From assembly GCA_030581615.1 (NCBI GenBank), contig JAKTTT010000073.1, positions 33,531 through 97,530 of the forward strand: 64,000 nt of DNA, read 5' to 3'. Below the pieces are notes generated by a model that was not told the origin of the DNA, did not search any database, and worked only from the letters and a program-made list of their open reading frames with translations. Origin of the DNA: Alloascoidea africana (taxonomy: Eukaryota > Ascomycota > Alloascoideomycetes > Alloascoideales > Alloascoideaceae). Position 1 is the first letter of the stretch. Each line of letters begins with the position of its first letter. The translations under genes were made by a program, and so were the position numbers. This document shows, in pieces, positions 29,418 to 41,209 of the stretch.

Positions 29418-31013
29418 ATGAGCCCAATTGGTTCAACAAGGTCATTTTCAGCAAAGCTAACCGCCGCTTGCCTTCGTTCACGCCGTCTGAGACAACCAGG
29501 ATCCTACCGATCTTGTCAATTCGCATCCATCAGAAATTATACCGCTTCTGCGGTTTCAAGATCGGATGCCAAAAATGAAATAACTGCTCCAGACTCCTCC
29601 ATTTCAGCAATTGTCTCTTCAAACCCTCATATTAGAGGCTCGCATCTTTTTGAACCGGTTGCCTCGCAGTCTCCTCTCTCCCCCATGAGAAGATCCAATA
29701 CCTGGATAGAGGCAGTAGAAGCCCGCAAAGAGCAATTGAAACAGGGGAAAGTGTTGGATACATACAAATTCTCAAACACAAAACTGGAACTTGCAAAAAG
29801 CGTTGAGAAAACAAGAGCCGATTCATTTTCATACGTTACGCTACCTTTTAAAAATGACGAATGGTTACTTGATGCCTATATTAATCCGCTAGGAAGGTTA
29901 AGAATAGGTCAAATTTTCCAGGATTTGGACGCCCTCGCTGGGGTTATCGCATATAGGCATTGTAGTCCCGCGGAGCCCATGTTGGTCACAGCAAGTGTGG
30001 ATCGTGTTTTCATGTTGAAGCGACTTGATAGCGTTTCGAAATCCAATGTTGTTTTGGCTGGTTCTGTAACTTGGACCGGTCGTTCTTCAATGGAAATTTC
30101 TATCAAGGCCATTTCCACAACGGAGGACCTCCCAGAAACTATCACTGAAGCAGATATCAAACAAAAGGATGTGTTTCTGACCTGTAACATTACTTTTGTT
30201 TCTAGAAATCCAGCGACCAAGAAATCATTCCCTATAAACAAGTTGCTACCGGTAACAGAGAAGGAATGGCTAGATTTTCGACATTCTGAGTCCTACAATG
30301 CTGCCAAGAAATTGAATGCCTCCAAGACCGGATTATTCAAGATTCCTCCAACGGAGGAAGAGGCCAAACTGATTCACAATTTGTGGTCCCAGGATTTAAA
30401 TAATCGTGAATCCGGTTCAGATTCACAACGGCCTGCTATCCCCATGAAGGATTCAGTCATCAAGTCCACCTCCATCATGCAGCCACAGTATCGGAACATG
30501 CATTCGTATATGATATTTGGAGGTTATTTACTTCGTCAAACCTTTGAACTGGCCTACTGTTGTGCAGCAGCTTTCTCTCACGCAGCGCCTCGTTTTGTTT
30601 CTCTTGATTCGACCACGTTCAAGAATCCAGTACCTGTGGGATCAGTGCTCTACATGACAGCGACTGTAGTTTACACCAAAACAATCAAGTACCAGGACTT
30701 GCCAGATCAATCGGGGGTTCAAAGCAGTGATAAAAGTGGTGAGTACCTGACTAAACCAGGAACCATTATTCAGGTCAAGGTGGATACAAATGTCAGAGAC
30801 TTGGAACACGATGAGCTCACGCCAACTGGATCCTTCACATATTCCTATTTTGTATCAAAAGAAGATGTTATTGAACATACTGATCGACCTGGTGACCTAG
30901 CTGTCATCCCTCAAACCTATAACGAGATGATGGAATACCTTGAAGGAAGAAGAAGATTTCTCGAGAGTGCGGATTTTGGACAGAGACAGTTCGGTGCCAT
31001 AATCACTGAATAG
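29418..31013 (+). CDS. Mitochondrial acyl-CoA thioesterase, ACOT9-like double hotdog
   Basis: 531 residues. The N-terminus is Arg/Ser-rich with no early acidic residue (MSPIGSTRSFSAKLTAACLR), typical of a mitochondrial presequence. Two hotdog-fold thioesterase units follow: the first from about 29850 to 30290 (INPLGRLRIGQIFQDLDALA), the second from about 30500 to 30860 (MHSYMIFGGYLLRQTFELAY, then FVSLDSTTFKNPVPVGSVLY). This tandem layout is that of ACOT9/ACOT10-type enzymes, which hydrolyse acyl-CoA to free acid and CoA in mitochondria. Chain-length preference cannot be read from sequence. No intron is seen. Confidence 0.82.
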   Translation: MSPIGSTRSFSAKLTAACLRSRRLRQPGSYRSCQFASIRNYTASAVSRSDAKNEITAPDSSISAIVSSNPHIRGSHLFEPVASQSPLSPMRRSNTWIEAVEARKEQLKQGKVLDTYKFSNTKLELAKSVEKTRADSFSYVTLPFKNDEWLLDAYINPLGRLRIGQIFQDLDALAGVIAYRHCSPAEPMLVTASVDRVFMLKRLDSVSKSNVVLAGSVTWTGRSSMEISIKAISTTEDLPETITEADIKQKDVFLTCNITFVSRNPATKKSFPINKLLPVTEKEWLDFRHSESYNAAKKLNASKTGLFKIPPTEEEAKLIHNLWSQDLNNRESGSDSQRPAIPMKDSVIKSTSIMQPQYRNMHSYMIFGGYLLRQTFELAYCCAAAFSHAAPRFVSLDSTTFKNPVPVGSVLYMTATVVYTKTIKYQDLPDQSGVQSSDKSGEYLTKPGTIIQVKVDTNVRDLEHDELTPTGSFTYSYFVSKEDVIEHTDRPGDLAVIPQTYNEMMEYLEGRRRFLESADFGQRQFGAIITE

Positions 31014-32449
31014 TTATTAATCATATTGTTTTTTGTTTTTTTTGCTTTTAGAATTGCTTTATCATCCAATCATAATATACTGTATTTACAGATTATATAT
31101 TGTATGTTATTTGATTGATTGAGGATTGGCCGTGTACCCTAACGTGGTTTTTACAAGCTCTGAGATTCTAGAGTAATTCTTCAAACCAAATTCCCATTTA
31201 ATTAGCCTTCAATCGTTCTTTTAGTATTAAGAGACTAGCGTAGTGGGTGAAAGAACGTTTTTGAGTTTAAAAATAATTTCTGCGATAGACATCGTTCTGT
31301 AGCATCGTTAGTTCAAAACAAGGATGTGCATTCTTAAAAGATGGTAGATTGAAAAATTGGGCATCTGCTTTATGCAGATCTTTTGTTCATCGATGCTTAC
31401 TCTTTCAGTAAATCGGCCTTGGCGCCATTTTTTTTTTATGATCAGTGATGCGCTATTATTTTCACAGGTCCAGAATCAATTATAAAACATCTTTGGAACC
31501 ATTTTTCGGTTGTCTATGGCATTTCTATGGCATATCCGAAAATTTTAAGTAGAGATCAAACATTCAAATATACTCGCCCTTCCTGTTCTTTGCAAGGTCT
31601 TGCTTCCCTATGAGTCTAGCCACTATGAAAAGTTCCATTTCTCATCACTAAAATACACTCAATATTTTTTGTCAAACTATTCACTTTGTTACTCCCTGGG
31701 TTTTTGTATGTTTCCAATTTGAAACCTCGGTCCGTCTCTTCCGAGCTTTAATGTGTATAAACACAGGCGATTAAAGACCTCCCTTAGCGCCAGCTTACCC
31801 TTTCCTCTTAACAAAGCAGGACTCTTGTACGACTCTTTTGGACACTATTTTTGATTTTATGTTTGTAAACAACAGATAACGTTAAGATTAGATTCTCTTT
31901 TTATTATTTATTAGGTCTTTTTTGCGTACTGTATTATATAGGACTTGCCAAATATAACTGCACATGATAAAGCAAGGCGCAAATCGGTGGTGCCCCTTAC
32001 TCTAATAAAGTTCTCGCAAAGGTGGCAGCAGCCCTCTCTCCCTGCCAGAAAAGAAGTTCCTGTCCAACTGCCAACAAGAAAAGTAGTGTAGATAATTCCA
32101 ATACTAACAATCTGGTATATAATCACTGTGTGGACCCATTTGCCATCTCCGCGAACTGCCTCCAACATTCTCCGAGATTGGCTTCTCCGATCGGAACCGC
32201 TCTAAAATTTTTCACTCTGGTAGCGATGCCTGGCTAATTGCCGGAGCCGATTGGATGCAGCCTGAAAGTCACGTGCGCATCGAGATGAGACAAGCAAAAA
32301 AATTTTCGCGGGAGCCTAAATAGGAAAGAACAAAAAAGTCCTTAAATACAAGATAATGTCCGCCTACTCCTTTTCTTTTACATTCCACACTTTCTCTTCT
32401 CACACCAGATTCTGTCATCATTTTGACTGAGAGTTATTGTACTTTACAA
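31014..32449. promoter_or_regulatory. Intergenic region upstream of TEF3
   Basis: 1.44 kb. A CACGTG E-box lies at 32270-32275, 175 bp before the TEF3 ATG, followed by a C/T-rich leader (about 32365-32415) typical of strongly expressed translation genes. A minus-strand ORF at 31911-32168 encodes a hydrophobic stretch but starts at TTG and is not supported. Confidence 0.5.
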
Positions 32450-35400
32450 ATGTCTGCATCTGAAGAGAAAAAGAACTCCGCCGCTGTTCTTTCCGAACTG
32501 TTTGGAAAGCTCTCAGTCGCTAGCTCTGATGAGGAGCGAACTACAGCTGCCTCAAATTTGGCTGGCTTTCTCAATGGCCCAATAATTGAACACGATGTCC
32601 CTTTTGATTTTTTCACGGAACTCGAGTCCTCCCTAAACAACAAAAAGAACCCTGCTATTGTTGTCAACGCTCTTGAGGCCCTTACACACATCTCCAGCAC
32701 AAACGGTCTGATACCTTCTGTTGAACCATACATTGTCAACCTGATTGAGACCGTTCTGGCCAAGACTGGTGAGAAGAAGCCAGAGGTCAAGAAAGCCGCT
32801 GCTAATGCTTCCCATGCCATTGCCGGTGCCATCACTCCTTCCTCTGTCAAGTTCATCCTCCCCAAGATTGTCAATACCCTTGCTACCACCAGCAAATGGC
32901 CCGTCAAGATTGAGGCTCTGAACGCTATCAGCATCTTGGTTGAGGTTGCTCCCTCCCAGATTGCTCTCAGAATGACTGAGCTGATCCCAGCTCTTTCTGA
33001 ATCTATGTGGGATACCAAGCCAGAGGTCAAGAAGGCTGCTACTGCCACCATCTCAAAGGCCACTGAGACCATTGAGAACAAGGATATTGAGAAATTTATC
33101 CCCAATCTTATCTCTTGTATCTCCAAGCCCACTGAGGTCCCAGAGACAGTCCACCTTCTCGGTGCCACAACCTTTGTGTCCGAGGTCACGGTTGGTACCA
33201 TGGCCATCATGGTCCCCTTACTGTCCAGAGGTTTGGCCGAGCGTGACACTTCCATCAAGAGAAAGGCTGCTGTCATTGTTGATAACATGTGCAAACTTGT
33301 TGAGGACCCCCAGATCGTTGCTCCTTTCCTGAGCAAACTGTTTCCTGCTTTGAAGTACAACTTCCAGAACTTGGCCGACCCCGAGGCCCGTGACGTCACT
33401 AATAGAGCTATCCAGACGTTGAAGAGAGTCGGTAACATTGTTGATGAGCAAAACATCCCCGAGCCAACCACCGCTGGTGACACCGAGGTTACTCTTGGTG
33501 TTTTGGACTCCCTGCTCCAGAACAAGAAGATTGACGCGCGATTCAGCGTTGTCAAGACATACGTCTCTGCCATTGCCGGTAATCTGATTGATGAGCGCCA
33601 GGTCGACTCTGAGCCATGGTACTCCAACCTGACTCCATTTTTGACCATCTTCCTCCACGAGGTCGAGTCTAAGGATCTTGTTGAGGAATGGAGAAAGAAG
33701 GCCATCCTCAACATTCCCGAAGGTCCATCTTTCGAGGATGAGGACGAGGAAGGTGAGGACCTGTGTAACTGCGAGTTCTCTCTTGCTTATGGTGCCAAGA
33801 TTCTTTTGAACAGAACCCAGCTTCGCCTAAAGAGAGGCAAGAGATATGGTCTCTGCGGTCCCAACGGTTCTGGTAAGTCCACTCTGATGAGAGCCATTGC
33901 CAATGGCCAGGTCGAGGGTTTCCCTACCCAGGAAGAGTGCCGAACCGTTTACGTTGAACACGATATCGACGGCTCTGATTCCGAGACCGCCGTTTGGGAG
34001 TTTGTCCTTAACGATCTCCCCGAGGGCACCAGTTCTAAGGAGGCTGTTGAGAAGGAGCTTGTTGGATTCGGTTTCTCTGAAGCCATGATTAACGGCCCCA
34101 TCATGTCCCTCTCTGGAGGTTGGAAGATGAAACTCGCTTTGGCCCGTGCTGTGTTGAAGAAGGCCGACATTTTGTTGTTGGACGAGCCCACTAACCATTT
34201 GGATACCGTTAATGTTACCTGGTTGGTTGACTACCTCACCAACTGTGGTATTACCTCTATCACAGTCTCCCACGACTCTGGTTTCTTGGACAGAACCGTT
34301 GAGTTCATCATCCACTACGAGAGATTCAAGTTGAGAAAGTACAAGGGTAACCTTTCCGAGTTTGTCAAGAGAGTCCCCTCTGCCAAGTCCTACTACGAAT
34401 TGGGAGCCTCTGACCTTGAATTCAGATTCCCAGAGCCTGGTTTCCTTGAAGGTGTCAAGACCAAGCAAAAGGCTATTGTCAAGGTCCAGAACATGACCTT
34501 CCAGTACCCAGGAACCTCCAAGCCTCAGTTGACCAACATCAACTTCCAGTGTTCTCTGTCTTCCCGTATTGCCGTCATTGGACCCAATGGTGCCGGCAAG
34601 TCTACTCTTATTAACGTTTTGACCGGTGAGCTGTTGCCAACTACAGGAGAAGTTTACGTCCACGAGAACTGCCGTATTGCCTACATCAAGCAGCATGCTT
34701 TTGCCCATATTGATAACCATTTGGACAAGACTCCATCCGAGTACATTCAATGGCGTTTCCAAACCGGTGAGGACCGTGAGACTATGGACCGTGCCTCTAG
34801 ACAGATCAACGAGGCTGATGAGCAGAACATGAACAAAATCTTCAAGATTGAAGGTTCCCAGAGACGTGTTACCACCATCAACGCCAGAAGAAAGTTCAAA
34901 AACTCTTACGAGTACGAATGTTCTTTCTCTCTCGGCGAGAACGTTGGACAGAAGAACGAGCGATGGATCCCCATGATGTCCGTTGATAACGCTTGGTTAC
35001 CAAGAGGTGAGCTCATTGAGACCCACGCCAAGTTGGTTGCTGAGGTTGATATGAAGGAAGCTCTCGCTTCTGGACAGTTCCGACCATTGACCAGAAAGGA
35101 GATCGAGGCCCACTGCGCCATGCTTGGTCTTGATGCTGAGTTGGTTTCCCACTCCCGTATCAGAGGTCTGTCTGGTGGACAGAAAGTCAAGCTTGTGCTT
35201 GCTGCCTGTACGTGGCAGAGACCCCATTTGATTGTCCTTGACGAGCCTACCAACTATCTTGACAGAGACTCTCTTGGAGCTTTGTCCAAGGCTCTTAAGG
35301 CATTCGAGGGCGGTGTTGTCATCATTACACACTCTGCTGAATTCACAAAGGATCTGACCGAAGAAGTCTGGGCCGTTTTGAACGGAACCATGACTCCATC

Positions 35401-35614
35401 TGGCCACAACTGGGTCCAGGGACAAGGTACCGGACCTAGAATCGACAAGAAGGAGGAGGAAGGTGACAAGTTCGATGCTATGGGTAATAAGATTGAGGGC
35501 AAGAAGAAGAAGAGCAAGCTTTCTTCTGCTGAAGCTAGAAAGAAGAAGAAGGAGAGAATGAAGAAGAAGAAGTTGCTTGGTGATGCTTATGTCTCATCCG
35601 ATGATGAGTTTTAA
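32450..35614 (+). CDS. TEF3: Translation elongation factor 3 (eEF3)
   Basis: 1,054 residues starting MSASEEKK, collinear with Yef3. Elongation factor 3 is the fungal ribosome-associated ABC ATPase that promotes E-site tRNA release. N-terminal HEAT repeats fill about residues 1-320. ABC1 has Walker [10 protein letters not shown] (about 470), signature [14 protein letters not shown] (about 553) and Walker [16 protein letters not shown]2 has GPNGAGKST (about 710), a chromodomain-like insert, [12 protein letters not shown] (about 907) and [12 protein letters not shown]. The tail is a lysine-rich cluster ending SSDDEF. Codon use is strongly biased (AAG, GGT, GTC/GTT, TCC/TCT), as in highly expressed genes. 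An in-frame TTG further upstream is not a plausible start. Confidence 0.98.
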   Translation: MSASEEKKNSAAVLSELFGKLSVASSDEERTTAASNLAGFLNGPIIEHDVPFDFFTELESSLNNKKNPAIVVNALEALTHISSTNGLIPSVEPYIVNLIETVLAKTGEKKPEVKKAAANASHAIAGAITPSSVKFILPKIVNTLATTSKWPVKIEALNAISILVEVAPSQIALRMTELIPALSESMWDTKPEVKKAATATISKATETIENKDIEKFIPNLISCISKPTEVPETVHLLGATTFVSEVTVGTMAIMVPLLSRGLAERDTSIKRKAAVIVDNMCKLVEDPQIVAPFLSKLFPALKYNFQNLADPEARDVTNRAIQTLKRVGNIVDEQNIPEPTTAGDTEVTLGVLDSLLQNKKIDARFSVVKTYVSAIAGNLIDERQVDSEPWYSNLTPFLTIFLHEVESKDLVEEWRKKAILNIPEGPSFEDEDEEGEDLCNCEFSLAYGAKILLNRTQLRLKRGKRYGLCGPNGSGKSTLMRAIANGQVEGFPTQEECRTVYVEHDIDGSDSETAVWEFVLNDLPEGTSSKEAVEKELVGFGFSEAMINGPIMSLSGGWKMKLALARAVLKKADILLLDEPTNHLDTVNVTWLVDYLTNCGITSITVSHDSGFLDRTVEFIIHYERFKLRKYKGNLSEFVKRVPSAKSYYELGASDLEFRFPEPGFLEGVKTKQKAIVKVQNMTFQYPGTSKPQLTNINFQCSLSSRIAVIGPNGAGKSTLINVLTGELLPTTGEVYVHENCRIAYIKQHAFAHIDNHLDKTPSEYIQWRFQTGEDRETMDRASRQINEADEQNMNKIFKIEGSQRRVTTINARRKFKNSYEYECSFSLGENVGQKNERWIPMMSVDNAWLPRGELIETHAKLVAEVDMKEALASGQFRPLTRKEIEAHCAMLGLDAELVSHSRIRGLSGGQKVKLVLAACTWQRPHLIVLDEPTNYLDRDSLGALSKALKAFEGGVVIITHSAEFTKDLTEEVWAVLNGTMTPSGHNWVQGQGTGPRIDKKEEEGDKFDAMGNKIEGKKKKSKLSSAEARKKKKERMKKKKLLGDAYVSSDDEF

Positions 35615-36195
35615 GCACCCAAAAAAAATCCTCCCTTGTTTTGTTTTTTTCTGGTCATTCATCTTCGTTAATCTGGCTTCTCATCCTGTTTCATTGGCTT
35701 TGTTTTTCTATTCATTATGCACCGAGCGTTTCTCGCGACCTGTGGGTAGTTAACCGTTGGTTGGTTTCTTTGTATACTAAAGCTTTTTGTTTGTTTTCAG
35801 GTTGATCTATTTGTTTAAGGTATAGTAGTCACAAAGCTAGAAACGGTACCCAGGTTTTTAAAGTAATTTGTCAAAATTTTATAATCTAATTTGTGTTCAT
35901 GGCAAAATATTTTCACACTTGTGATCTTGTAGTTAAATCTGGAAAAATACCCCCACATTAAAAAGCAAGATCTTCTGACAGGTTACCCGCCCACAGCTTA
36001 GAGTATAAGCACGCCATTACGCTCAGGCAAATACAACCTGATTTTTTTTTTCATTGATTCGCAAATCTTCTTGTTGATCTACTTCATTCTCCTCCCGAGC
36101 AGCGCTATATATTTGCATTCCTTAGCTACCAAAACTTGCTTGGTTGTGACCTTGAGAAAAAAGAGATCACCATCGCTTATATAAGTCGCTACACA
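35615..36195. promoter_or_regulatory. TEF3 to BNA2 intergenic region
   Basis: 581 bp holding the T-rich TEF3 3' end and the BNA2 promoter, with TATATAT at 36106-36112, 84 bp before the BNA2 ATG. Nothing else is supported. Confidence 0.5.
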
Positions 36196-37596
36196 ATGAA
36201 ATTTGATATTCCGAGGTTGGAAGACTACGAGATCTCGCCACTGACTGGGTTTTTACCAGACAAGCTTCCGTTGGAGCGACTTCCCGGTGATTACTACTCG
36301 CCCTGGGAGAAAATCGCTTCAAACCTGCCTGCACTGCTCCTGACCAAGCGGATCCGCCCAGTGGTCGACCGTCTGCCACTGCTCTCCACCCACAAGCTAA
36401 AAACGGTTGAAGAATGGCGTCGAGCTTATTCCGTTCTGGGCTTCATCGGGCATGCCTACGTCTGGGGTGGAGTAACTCCTTCGGACCATCTGCCAGTCGC
36501 TATTGCAGAGCCGTGGATCGAAGTTTCGGAGCATCTCGGCTTACCCCCAATTGCGACCTATGCCGGTTTGTGTCTGTGGAACTTTAAGACTGTTATAGAC
36601 GGGATCGATACCGAGGAATGGAATTTGGATTATCTGGCCTCGAACCTGACTTACACCGGGGCTATTGATGAAAGCTGGTTTTTCCTCGTAAGCGTTGCTT
36701 TTGAAAAAGCAGGCGCGCCATGTCTCACGACAGGCCTTGACGCAATTCGAGCGGTAAGAGAGGATGATCTCCCCCGGGTTGTTGAAAATTTGCAGAAACT
36801 GGCTGAAGCTATCGACTACTTGATTACAATGCTGGGGAAGATGGAAGAGCAATGCGATCCACATGTTTTCTATTTCAGAATGAGACCATATCTTGCAGGA
36901 TGGAAAAACATGAGTGAAAGTGGATTACCACATGGTGTTAAATATGGAAATGAAGACAAGTATCGACAGTATGCTGGGGGTTCAAACGCCCAATCCAGTT
37001 TGATCCAGGCGCTTGACATTCTTTTGAACGTTGAGCATTTCCCCACTGGCGAGGGACGAAATCCAAGTTCTCAAAGGAAAGATTCGGGGAGCTCTAACAA
37101 TTTCCTTCAAGAAATGAGACAGTATATGCCTCGCCCTCACAGGCTTTTCTTGGAAAGGCTGTCACAGGTGGCCAATATTCGGGACTATGTGATTTCCAAG
37201 AGCAGTACAAACCCCGAACTGACTCTTGCCTACGATGCCTGTGTTGCTATGTTGCGACAGTTTAGAGACAAGCACATCCAGATTGTGACGCGGTACATTA
37301 TTCTTCAAGCCAAGAAGAACAAGTCTACAGGAGTCATTAAGCAGGGTCTTGCGCTTGGAAACGATTCGAAAGAGAGAAGAGGCACGGGCGGAACGGCGCT
37401 TATTCCGTTTTTAAAGCAGGCTAGAGATGAGACCGGAGATTCGGCCGCCGGAAACTGGGGAAGAAGGCTTCTTACAGATACAATGGGGTCTCTTTCCCTT
37501 GGTAATGAAACCTCAAATGAGGGAGGATCCAGTGGTAATGTTGGACTGGCAGGGAAGTGGACAATGAGGAATGCTAGGAGTGCCCCTCATTGGTAA
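36196..37596 (+). CDS. BNA2: Indoleamine 2,3-dioxygenase, Bna2
   Basis: 466 residues from the ATG at 36196 (MKFDIPRLEDYEIS); the frame upstream is open but has no ATG. The enzyme opens the indole ring of tryptophan with O2, the first step of de novo NAD+ synthesis by the kynurenine pathway. Family landmarks are FLPDKLPLERLPGDYYSPWE, then YVWGG, the FYFRMRPYLAGWKNM region with YAGGSNAQSS, and FRDKHIQIVTRYI, which carries the proximal haem-ligand His. A GTGGTALIPFLKQ loop near the C-terminus is also typical. Length is close to the 453 residues of S. cerevisiae Bna2. No intron. Confidence 0.93.
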   Translation: MKFDIPRLEDYEISPLTGFLPDKLPLERLPGDYYSPWEKIASNLPALLLTKRIRPVVDRLPLLSTHKLKTVEEWRRAYSVLGFIGHAYVWGGVTPSDHLPVAIAEPWIEVSEHLGLPPIATYAGLCLWNFKTVIDGIDTEEWNLDYLASNLTYTGAIDESWFFLVSVAFEKAGAPCLTTGLDAIRAVREDDLPRVVENLQKLAEAIDYLITMLGKMEEQCDPHVFYFRMRPYLAGWKNMSESGLPHGVKYGNEDKYRQYAGGSNAQSSLIQALDILLNVEHFPTGEGRNPSSQRKDSGSSNNFLQEMRQYMPRPHRLFLERLSQVANIRDYVISKSSTNPELTLAYDACVAMLRQFRDKHIQIVTRYIILQAKKNKSTGVIKQGLALGNDSKERRGTGGTALIPFLKQARDETGDSAAGNWGRRLLTDTMGSLSLGNETSNEGGSSGNVGLAGKWTMRNARSAPHW

Positions 37597-38816
37597 TTTC
37601 CTTCAAGGATTTGGGTTATCGCAGGAGTTGTGGTAATGACATTTATCGGAAGCTGAGAACTTGATGCTTTTAAACTAATGTTTATGGAGTTTTTCCTTTT
37701 TTTTTTTTTTTGTTTTTTATTGCTATTTGTTTCATGGCTTCAAAAAGAGGGATATATAAATATGGAAGATAGAACAGCGAAATGAAGATTTTACTGCTAC
37801 TTAGGTATAAAAGAACTTTCCATTCAATGCTTGGTTTCATGGATTGGTATTATGTGTGTCACCGATTATAGTGGCGAGGTTTGAAAAGAAAAAGTAGCTC
37901 CATCTATTCCAATTGATTGGGGCAGGATTCAAATTCAGTAGAAAATGTTTATGAGAATTGAAAAATACAAGATGCGTAAAAAGGCAAATGGCCCAACTCA
38001 AGCCGAGCATTACTCGTATCTTGTGTAGAGTACTTTCCAAAAGCAGAAAGTTCAAATCTTACTTTGCCATTTTCTAGGAGTAAAAGATTTCCTCATGCAT
38101 TACACAATGGGACAGTCTGAGTATAAACTTCTTGAATAAAAATAAGAGTGAAAACCTGACAGCACAGCTGGAGCATGAGAGAAAAAGAGTCCACTGACAG
38201 GACAGATGCGATGGGCATTCAACCATGACCAAGAAAATAACGGAAGCGCTGGCCTCTGCTTCCAGCTCTATCGACGAGTTTTCACTTCTGTTCCCCGTGA
38301 ACACCTGGATAAAGTGTTGCTCTCTCCTTTTTTTGTTTTAGAAGGGAAACCAAGGTTCATTGGTAGAAGGATTTAGACTTCTTTTCCCAGGTGATGATCC
38401 TTGAAGCAGTCGCCCGACATTGTCAGTCTCTATCATGATTTTAAAGAGAGCGTGTAAGAACGCCCTTTCTTCTCATTAACCGACTTCTTTTTAGTTTCTC
38501 CGTGTTATCAAAGTTTTACCCCTTTTTCTTGTAATTTACATATCAAAATCTTATCGAATAAAGCAGGTATGAAAAGAACATGGATGTGACGGTGATATCA
38601 TCTGGATATCCACAAACCCGTTAAATAAGGTGATGTCTTCCAGCGCGTTTGTTTTTCTATTCTTTTGGATATTAATCTTTATACTTCTTTATCAAAGGTA
38701 TAGGACTATTTTATCTCATCTAAGCGGAGAAAGAAAACAGACTCTGGTCTTTGACATCGCCTACACCAATCTGACTATTCATTTACTCCAGACAAACAGA
38801 AAAGGATAAAAAAAAA
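37597..38816. other. Intergenic region, BNA2 to formate/nitrite transporter
   Basis: 1.2 kb. It has a tRNA-like fragment (37981-38070) that fails as a tRNA, and a 38-codon ATG ORF at 38225-38341 of unknown meaning. The last ~300 bp should be the transporter promoter. Confidence 0.45.
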
Positions 38817-40226
38817 ATGAATGATCTTTTGTACGGTACACCAAACGAAGCCGCTCTCGCTGTAGTTGCAAACGGAATCAAAAAGAATAGACAACGGTTG
38901 GAGACATTACTCGTAAACAGCTTCTTGGCTGGCATCTTCATGGCAGTTTCTGGCCAGCTGTTTGTGGTTTTAGAGGCAGGGTCTCTGGGACTACTACGTG
39001 AAGAAGGAACTATGACGACATGGTTTGGGGCCCGAGTGTGTCAGGGAACAGTTTACACGATTGCCCTGTTTATGATAGTGGTTCTCGGCCTTGAGCTGTT
39101 CAACTCGAATATAATGTTTTTCACTGTCGCTTTGGTCCGACGTGAGGTATCTCTTTGGGGGTTGATTTGGTCTTGGATGTGGTCCTGGCTTGGAAATTTG
39201 GCCGGCGCTCTTTTCTATTGTTATATCATTATCCATCTTAGTGGTCTACATGATGGAGAAGCCTATGTCGTTGCAACAAGAATAATCGCGGATTCAAAGA
39301 TTTTGAACACGAAGTTTCATCAGCAATTGTTGAGGGGTGTCGGATGCAATTTTTTGGTAAACACAGGAGTTTATGTGTCCCTCATGGCAAAGCCTATTGG
39401 ATCCAAACTACTTGCAATCTTTCTGGCTGTTTTTTCGTTCGTTGGGAGCGGGTTTGAACATGTTGTGGCGGATATGTTTCTTATACCAGCTGGACTTTTA
39501 AACGGGGCAAAAGGAACTTGCGCGGACTTTATTTGGAGATCGTTGATCCCAGTTACAATAGGAAACGCTCTTGGTGGTATGGCTTTTGCAATGATGGTAC
39601 CTTTCTACCTTCATCTACACGTTGTTGAGATGGATAGAGAAAACGAAAAGCTCCCCATTTGGGAAACAAGAGATGAGCAGCCCGATTTGCAAATGGACTC
39701 GAGGATTGTGAGAATCCCAACTCTGAATAGAGAGAAAAACAATAATGGGATAGGCTTGGTTGGTTCACCAGTAACATCTTTAGATCACGGTTTGGCGCGT
39801 TCAAATAGTAGCAAATCGGTTATTTTTGCTGGTGCCAGGAAGAGTTTGGGCTCGATTAAGAGCATGGATGGTGAAAAGGGGCATACCATGGGTTCCGAAT
39901 CACTAAACGTGAATTGTATTCAACCAGCAACACCACTATCCTGTCATTTCAAAGGAATAAGCTCAAAAGCAGATCAAGATGGAGAAGCCTTTGATAACCA
40001 GTCTCCCAAAAAACTTTCTCCTTCAAGAGATGCTTTCAACCAAAGCCATATGAGCAATGCTGACAATCAAGAGATTAGAAGGGTTCCAACTGCGGGTTCC
40101 TTGCTAAGTAGAATATCTACGAGCTTAGTATTACCATCTCCACATTCTTTGAACCACGATCGGGATAGAATTCGGCCGATGACAAATGATGACTATCTTC
40201 TAAGAGTTCGATCTCATATAGATTGA
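38817..40226 (+). CDS. Formate/nitrite transporter family protein, YHL008C-like
   Basis: 469 residues. The N-terminal ~270 carry six hydrophobic segments with FNT-family signatures: TPNEAALAVVANGIKKNR at the start, LELFNSNIMFF, WLGNLAGALFYCY, GVGCNFLVNTGVY, GFEHVVADMF and IPVTIGNALGGM. FNT proteins are pentameric channels or transporters for formate, nitrite or related small anions. The motif order matches S. cerevisiae YHL008C, including RDEQPDLQMDSRIVRIP just after the last TM. The remaining ~170 residues form a Ser-rich cytosolic tail, probably phospho-regulated. The substrate is not predictable here. The start is preceded by an A-run. Confidence 0.9.
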   Translation: MNDLLYGTPNEAALAVVANGIKKNRQRLETLLVNSFLAGIFMAVSGQLFVVLEAGSLGLLREEGTMTTWFGARVCQGTVYTIALFMIVVLGLELFNSNIMFFTVALVRREVSLWGLIWSWMWSWLGNLAGALFYCYIIIHLSGLHDGEAYVVATRIIADSKILNTKFHQQLLRGVGCNFLVNTGVYVSLMAKPIGSKLLAIFLAVFSFVGSGFEHVVADMFLIPAGLLNGAKGTCADFIWRSLIPVTIGNALGGMAFAMMVPFYLHLHVVEMDRENEKLPIWETRDEQPDLQMDSRIVRIPTLNREKNNNGIGLVGSPVTSLDHGLARSNSSKSVIFAGARKSLGSIKSMDGEKGHTMGSESLNVNCIQPATPLSCHFKGISSKADQDGEAFDNQSPKKLSPSRDAFNQSHMSNADNQEIRRVPTAGSLLSRISTSLVLPSPHSLNHDRDRIRPMTNDDYLLRVRSHID

Positions 40227-40494
40227 AAGGCGTTGTTGGTTTATAACTATTTGTCTTGCCTAAATAATAGAAATGAGCATTTTTTTTTTGGAATTATGTG
40301 TATTTGTACAATCGAGAAATCATCATGATACTATATGAACTCCTTATACACCCAGCCAGCAAAAGTATAATACAATTTTTGTCTCATTTCATTGTCGTGA
40401 TAATACAATACAATTCAAGGATCATTATCAAAGGTGCAACTGAGGAAACCGATAAAGAAAAAAGTGGGGGGGGGGGGGAAATTAACAAACAAAC

Positions 40495-41209
40495 TCATCC
40501 TTTATGAGACTTTCGCTCTTTTTCACTGCCATTACCATCATCAATATCCGCATCAAGTCTTGGTCTTTTCCTCCTTCTAGAAGAGTCGGGACCAGTAGAT
40601 GGTAAGACGCTAGGACTGGCTCCTCTTTTGCCATTTGTTTTGTTTGATTTTGTAGTAGAACTCACAGGAGTGCCATTTGGATTTGAATCTTCGATTCTTT
40701 CTTCGGCGCCCTGTGATTGAATTCCTTCTAGTTTTGCCGCTTGTCGCTGTTAAACAGTTTGCATCTGTTAGTGAAAAATCTCGTAAATCACAGCTTATAC
40801 GAGCCTGGGCATCAAAGCTCGTTCTTCCAAGCCGTCATTGTGTCTAGCTAAAACAAAAACAAAAGAAAAAAATTGCACATTATCTCACCTTTTGATATGC
40901 AGCACTACTAAGGGAAAATATCTGATCTTCCTCAGAAAAGCTGGCTTTTCTTCTACTGTTCCCATTACCGCTGGCATTCGCAGACCCACTTGAAGTGCCA
41001 TGATGGTGATAATTTGAGCCGCCACCACCAGACTTTAAGTAATTATCAAATCCCTTAACAATATTCCCGTTTACACTTTCCCGAAGGTATATCCTTTCTC
41101 TTTCCGCGATTTCTTCTTCAATCTTTAACAGAGACCTGTCGAAAGATCGTTTCTTCTGTATGAGCTCTCTCAGCTCGTTGTGTAACTTTTCATACTCTTC
41201 TTTTTCCAT
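40495..41209 (-). CDS. EAF6: Eaf6, NuA4/NuA3 histone acetyltransferase subunit (two exons)
   Basis: The exons on the minus strand are 41209-40889 and 40746-40495, encoding 190 residues; the intron has a GTGAGA donor, CACTAAC branch and AACAG acceptor. The N-terminal coiled coil (YEKLHNELRELIQKKRSFDR, then SLLKIEEEIAERERIYL) is the conserved Eaf6 domain, which packs in the small subcomplex of MYST acetyltransferases. After a Gly/Ser/His-rich linker comes RRKASFSEEDQIFSLSSAAY, also typical. Exon 2 adds a basic, Ser-rich tail (RRRKRPR). It is divergent from ARP4 with 462 bp between start codons; both encode NuA4 subunits. Confidence 0.9.

Noticed and set aside
31911-32168. 85-codon minus-strand ORF with a hydrophobic stretch
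   Set aside because: It begins at TTG, has no supported upstream exon, and matches no family I recognise.
32434-33714. Long minus-strand ORF opposite TEF3 (also 33827-34762)
   Set aside because: Shadow ORFs caused by the strong codon bias of TEF3. The translations resemble nothing.
37981-38070. tRNA-like fragment: GGCAAA/TTTGCC ends, T-loop TTCAAAT, and a perfect TACTC/GAGTA stem
   Set aside because: The D-arm lacks the GG and pairing, the T-stem has a mismatch, the anticodon-like loop is 12 nt and no plausible anticodon is placed. At best it is a decayed tRNA; chance is likely.
38225-38341. 38-codon ATG ORF (MTKKITEALASASSSIDEF) upstream of the formate/nitrite transporter
   Set aside because: Too short and unrecognised, with no clear splice partner. 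The codon pattern looks protein-like, but that is not enough.
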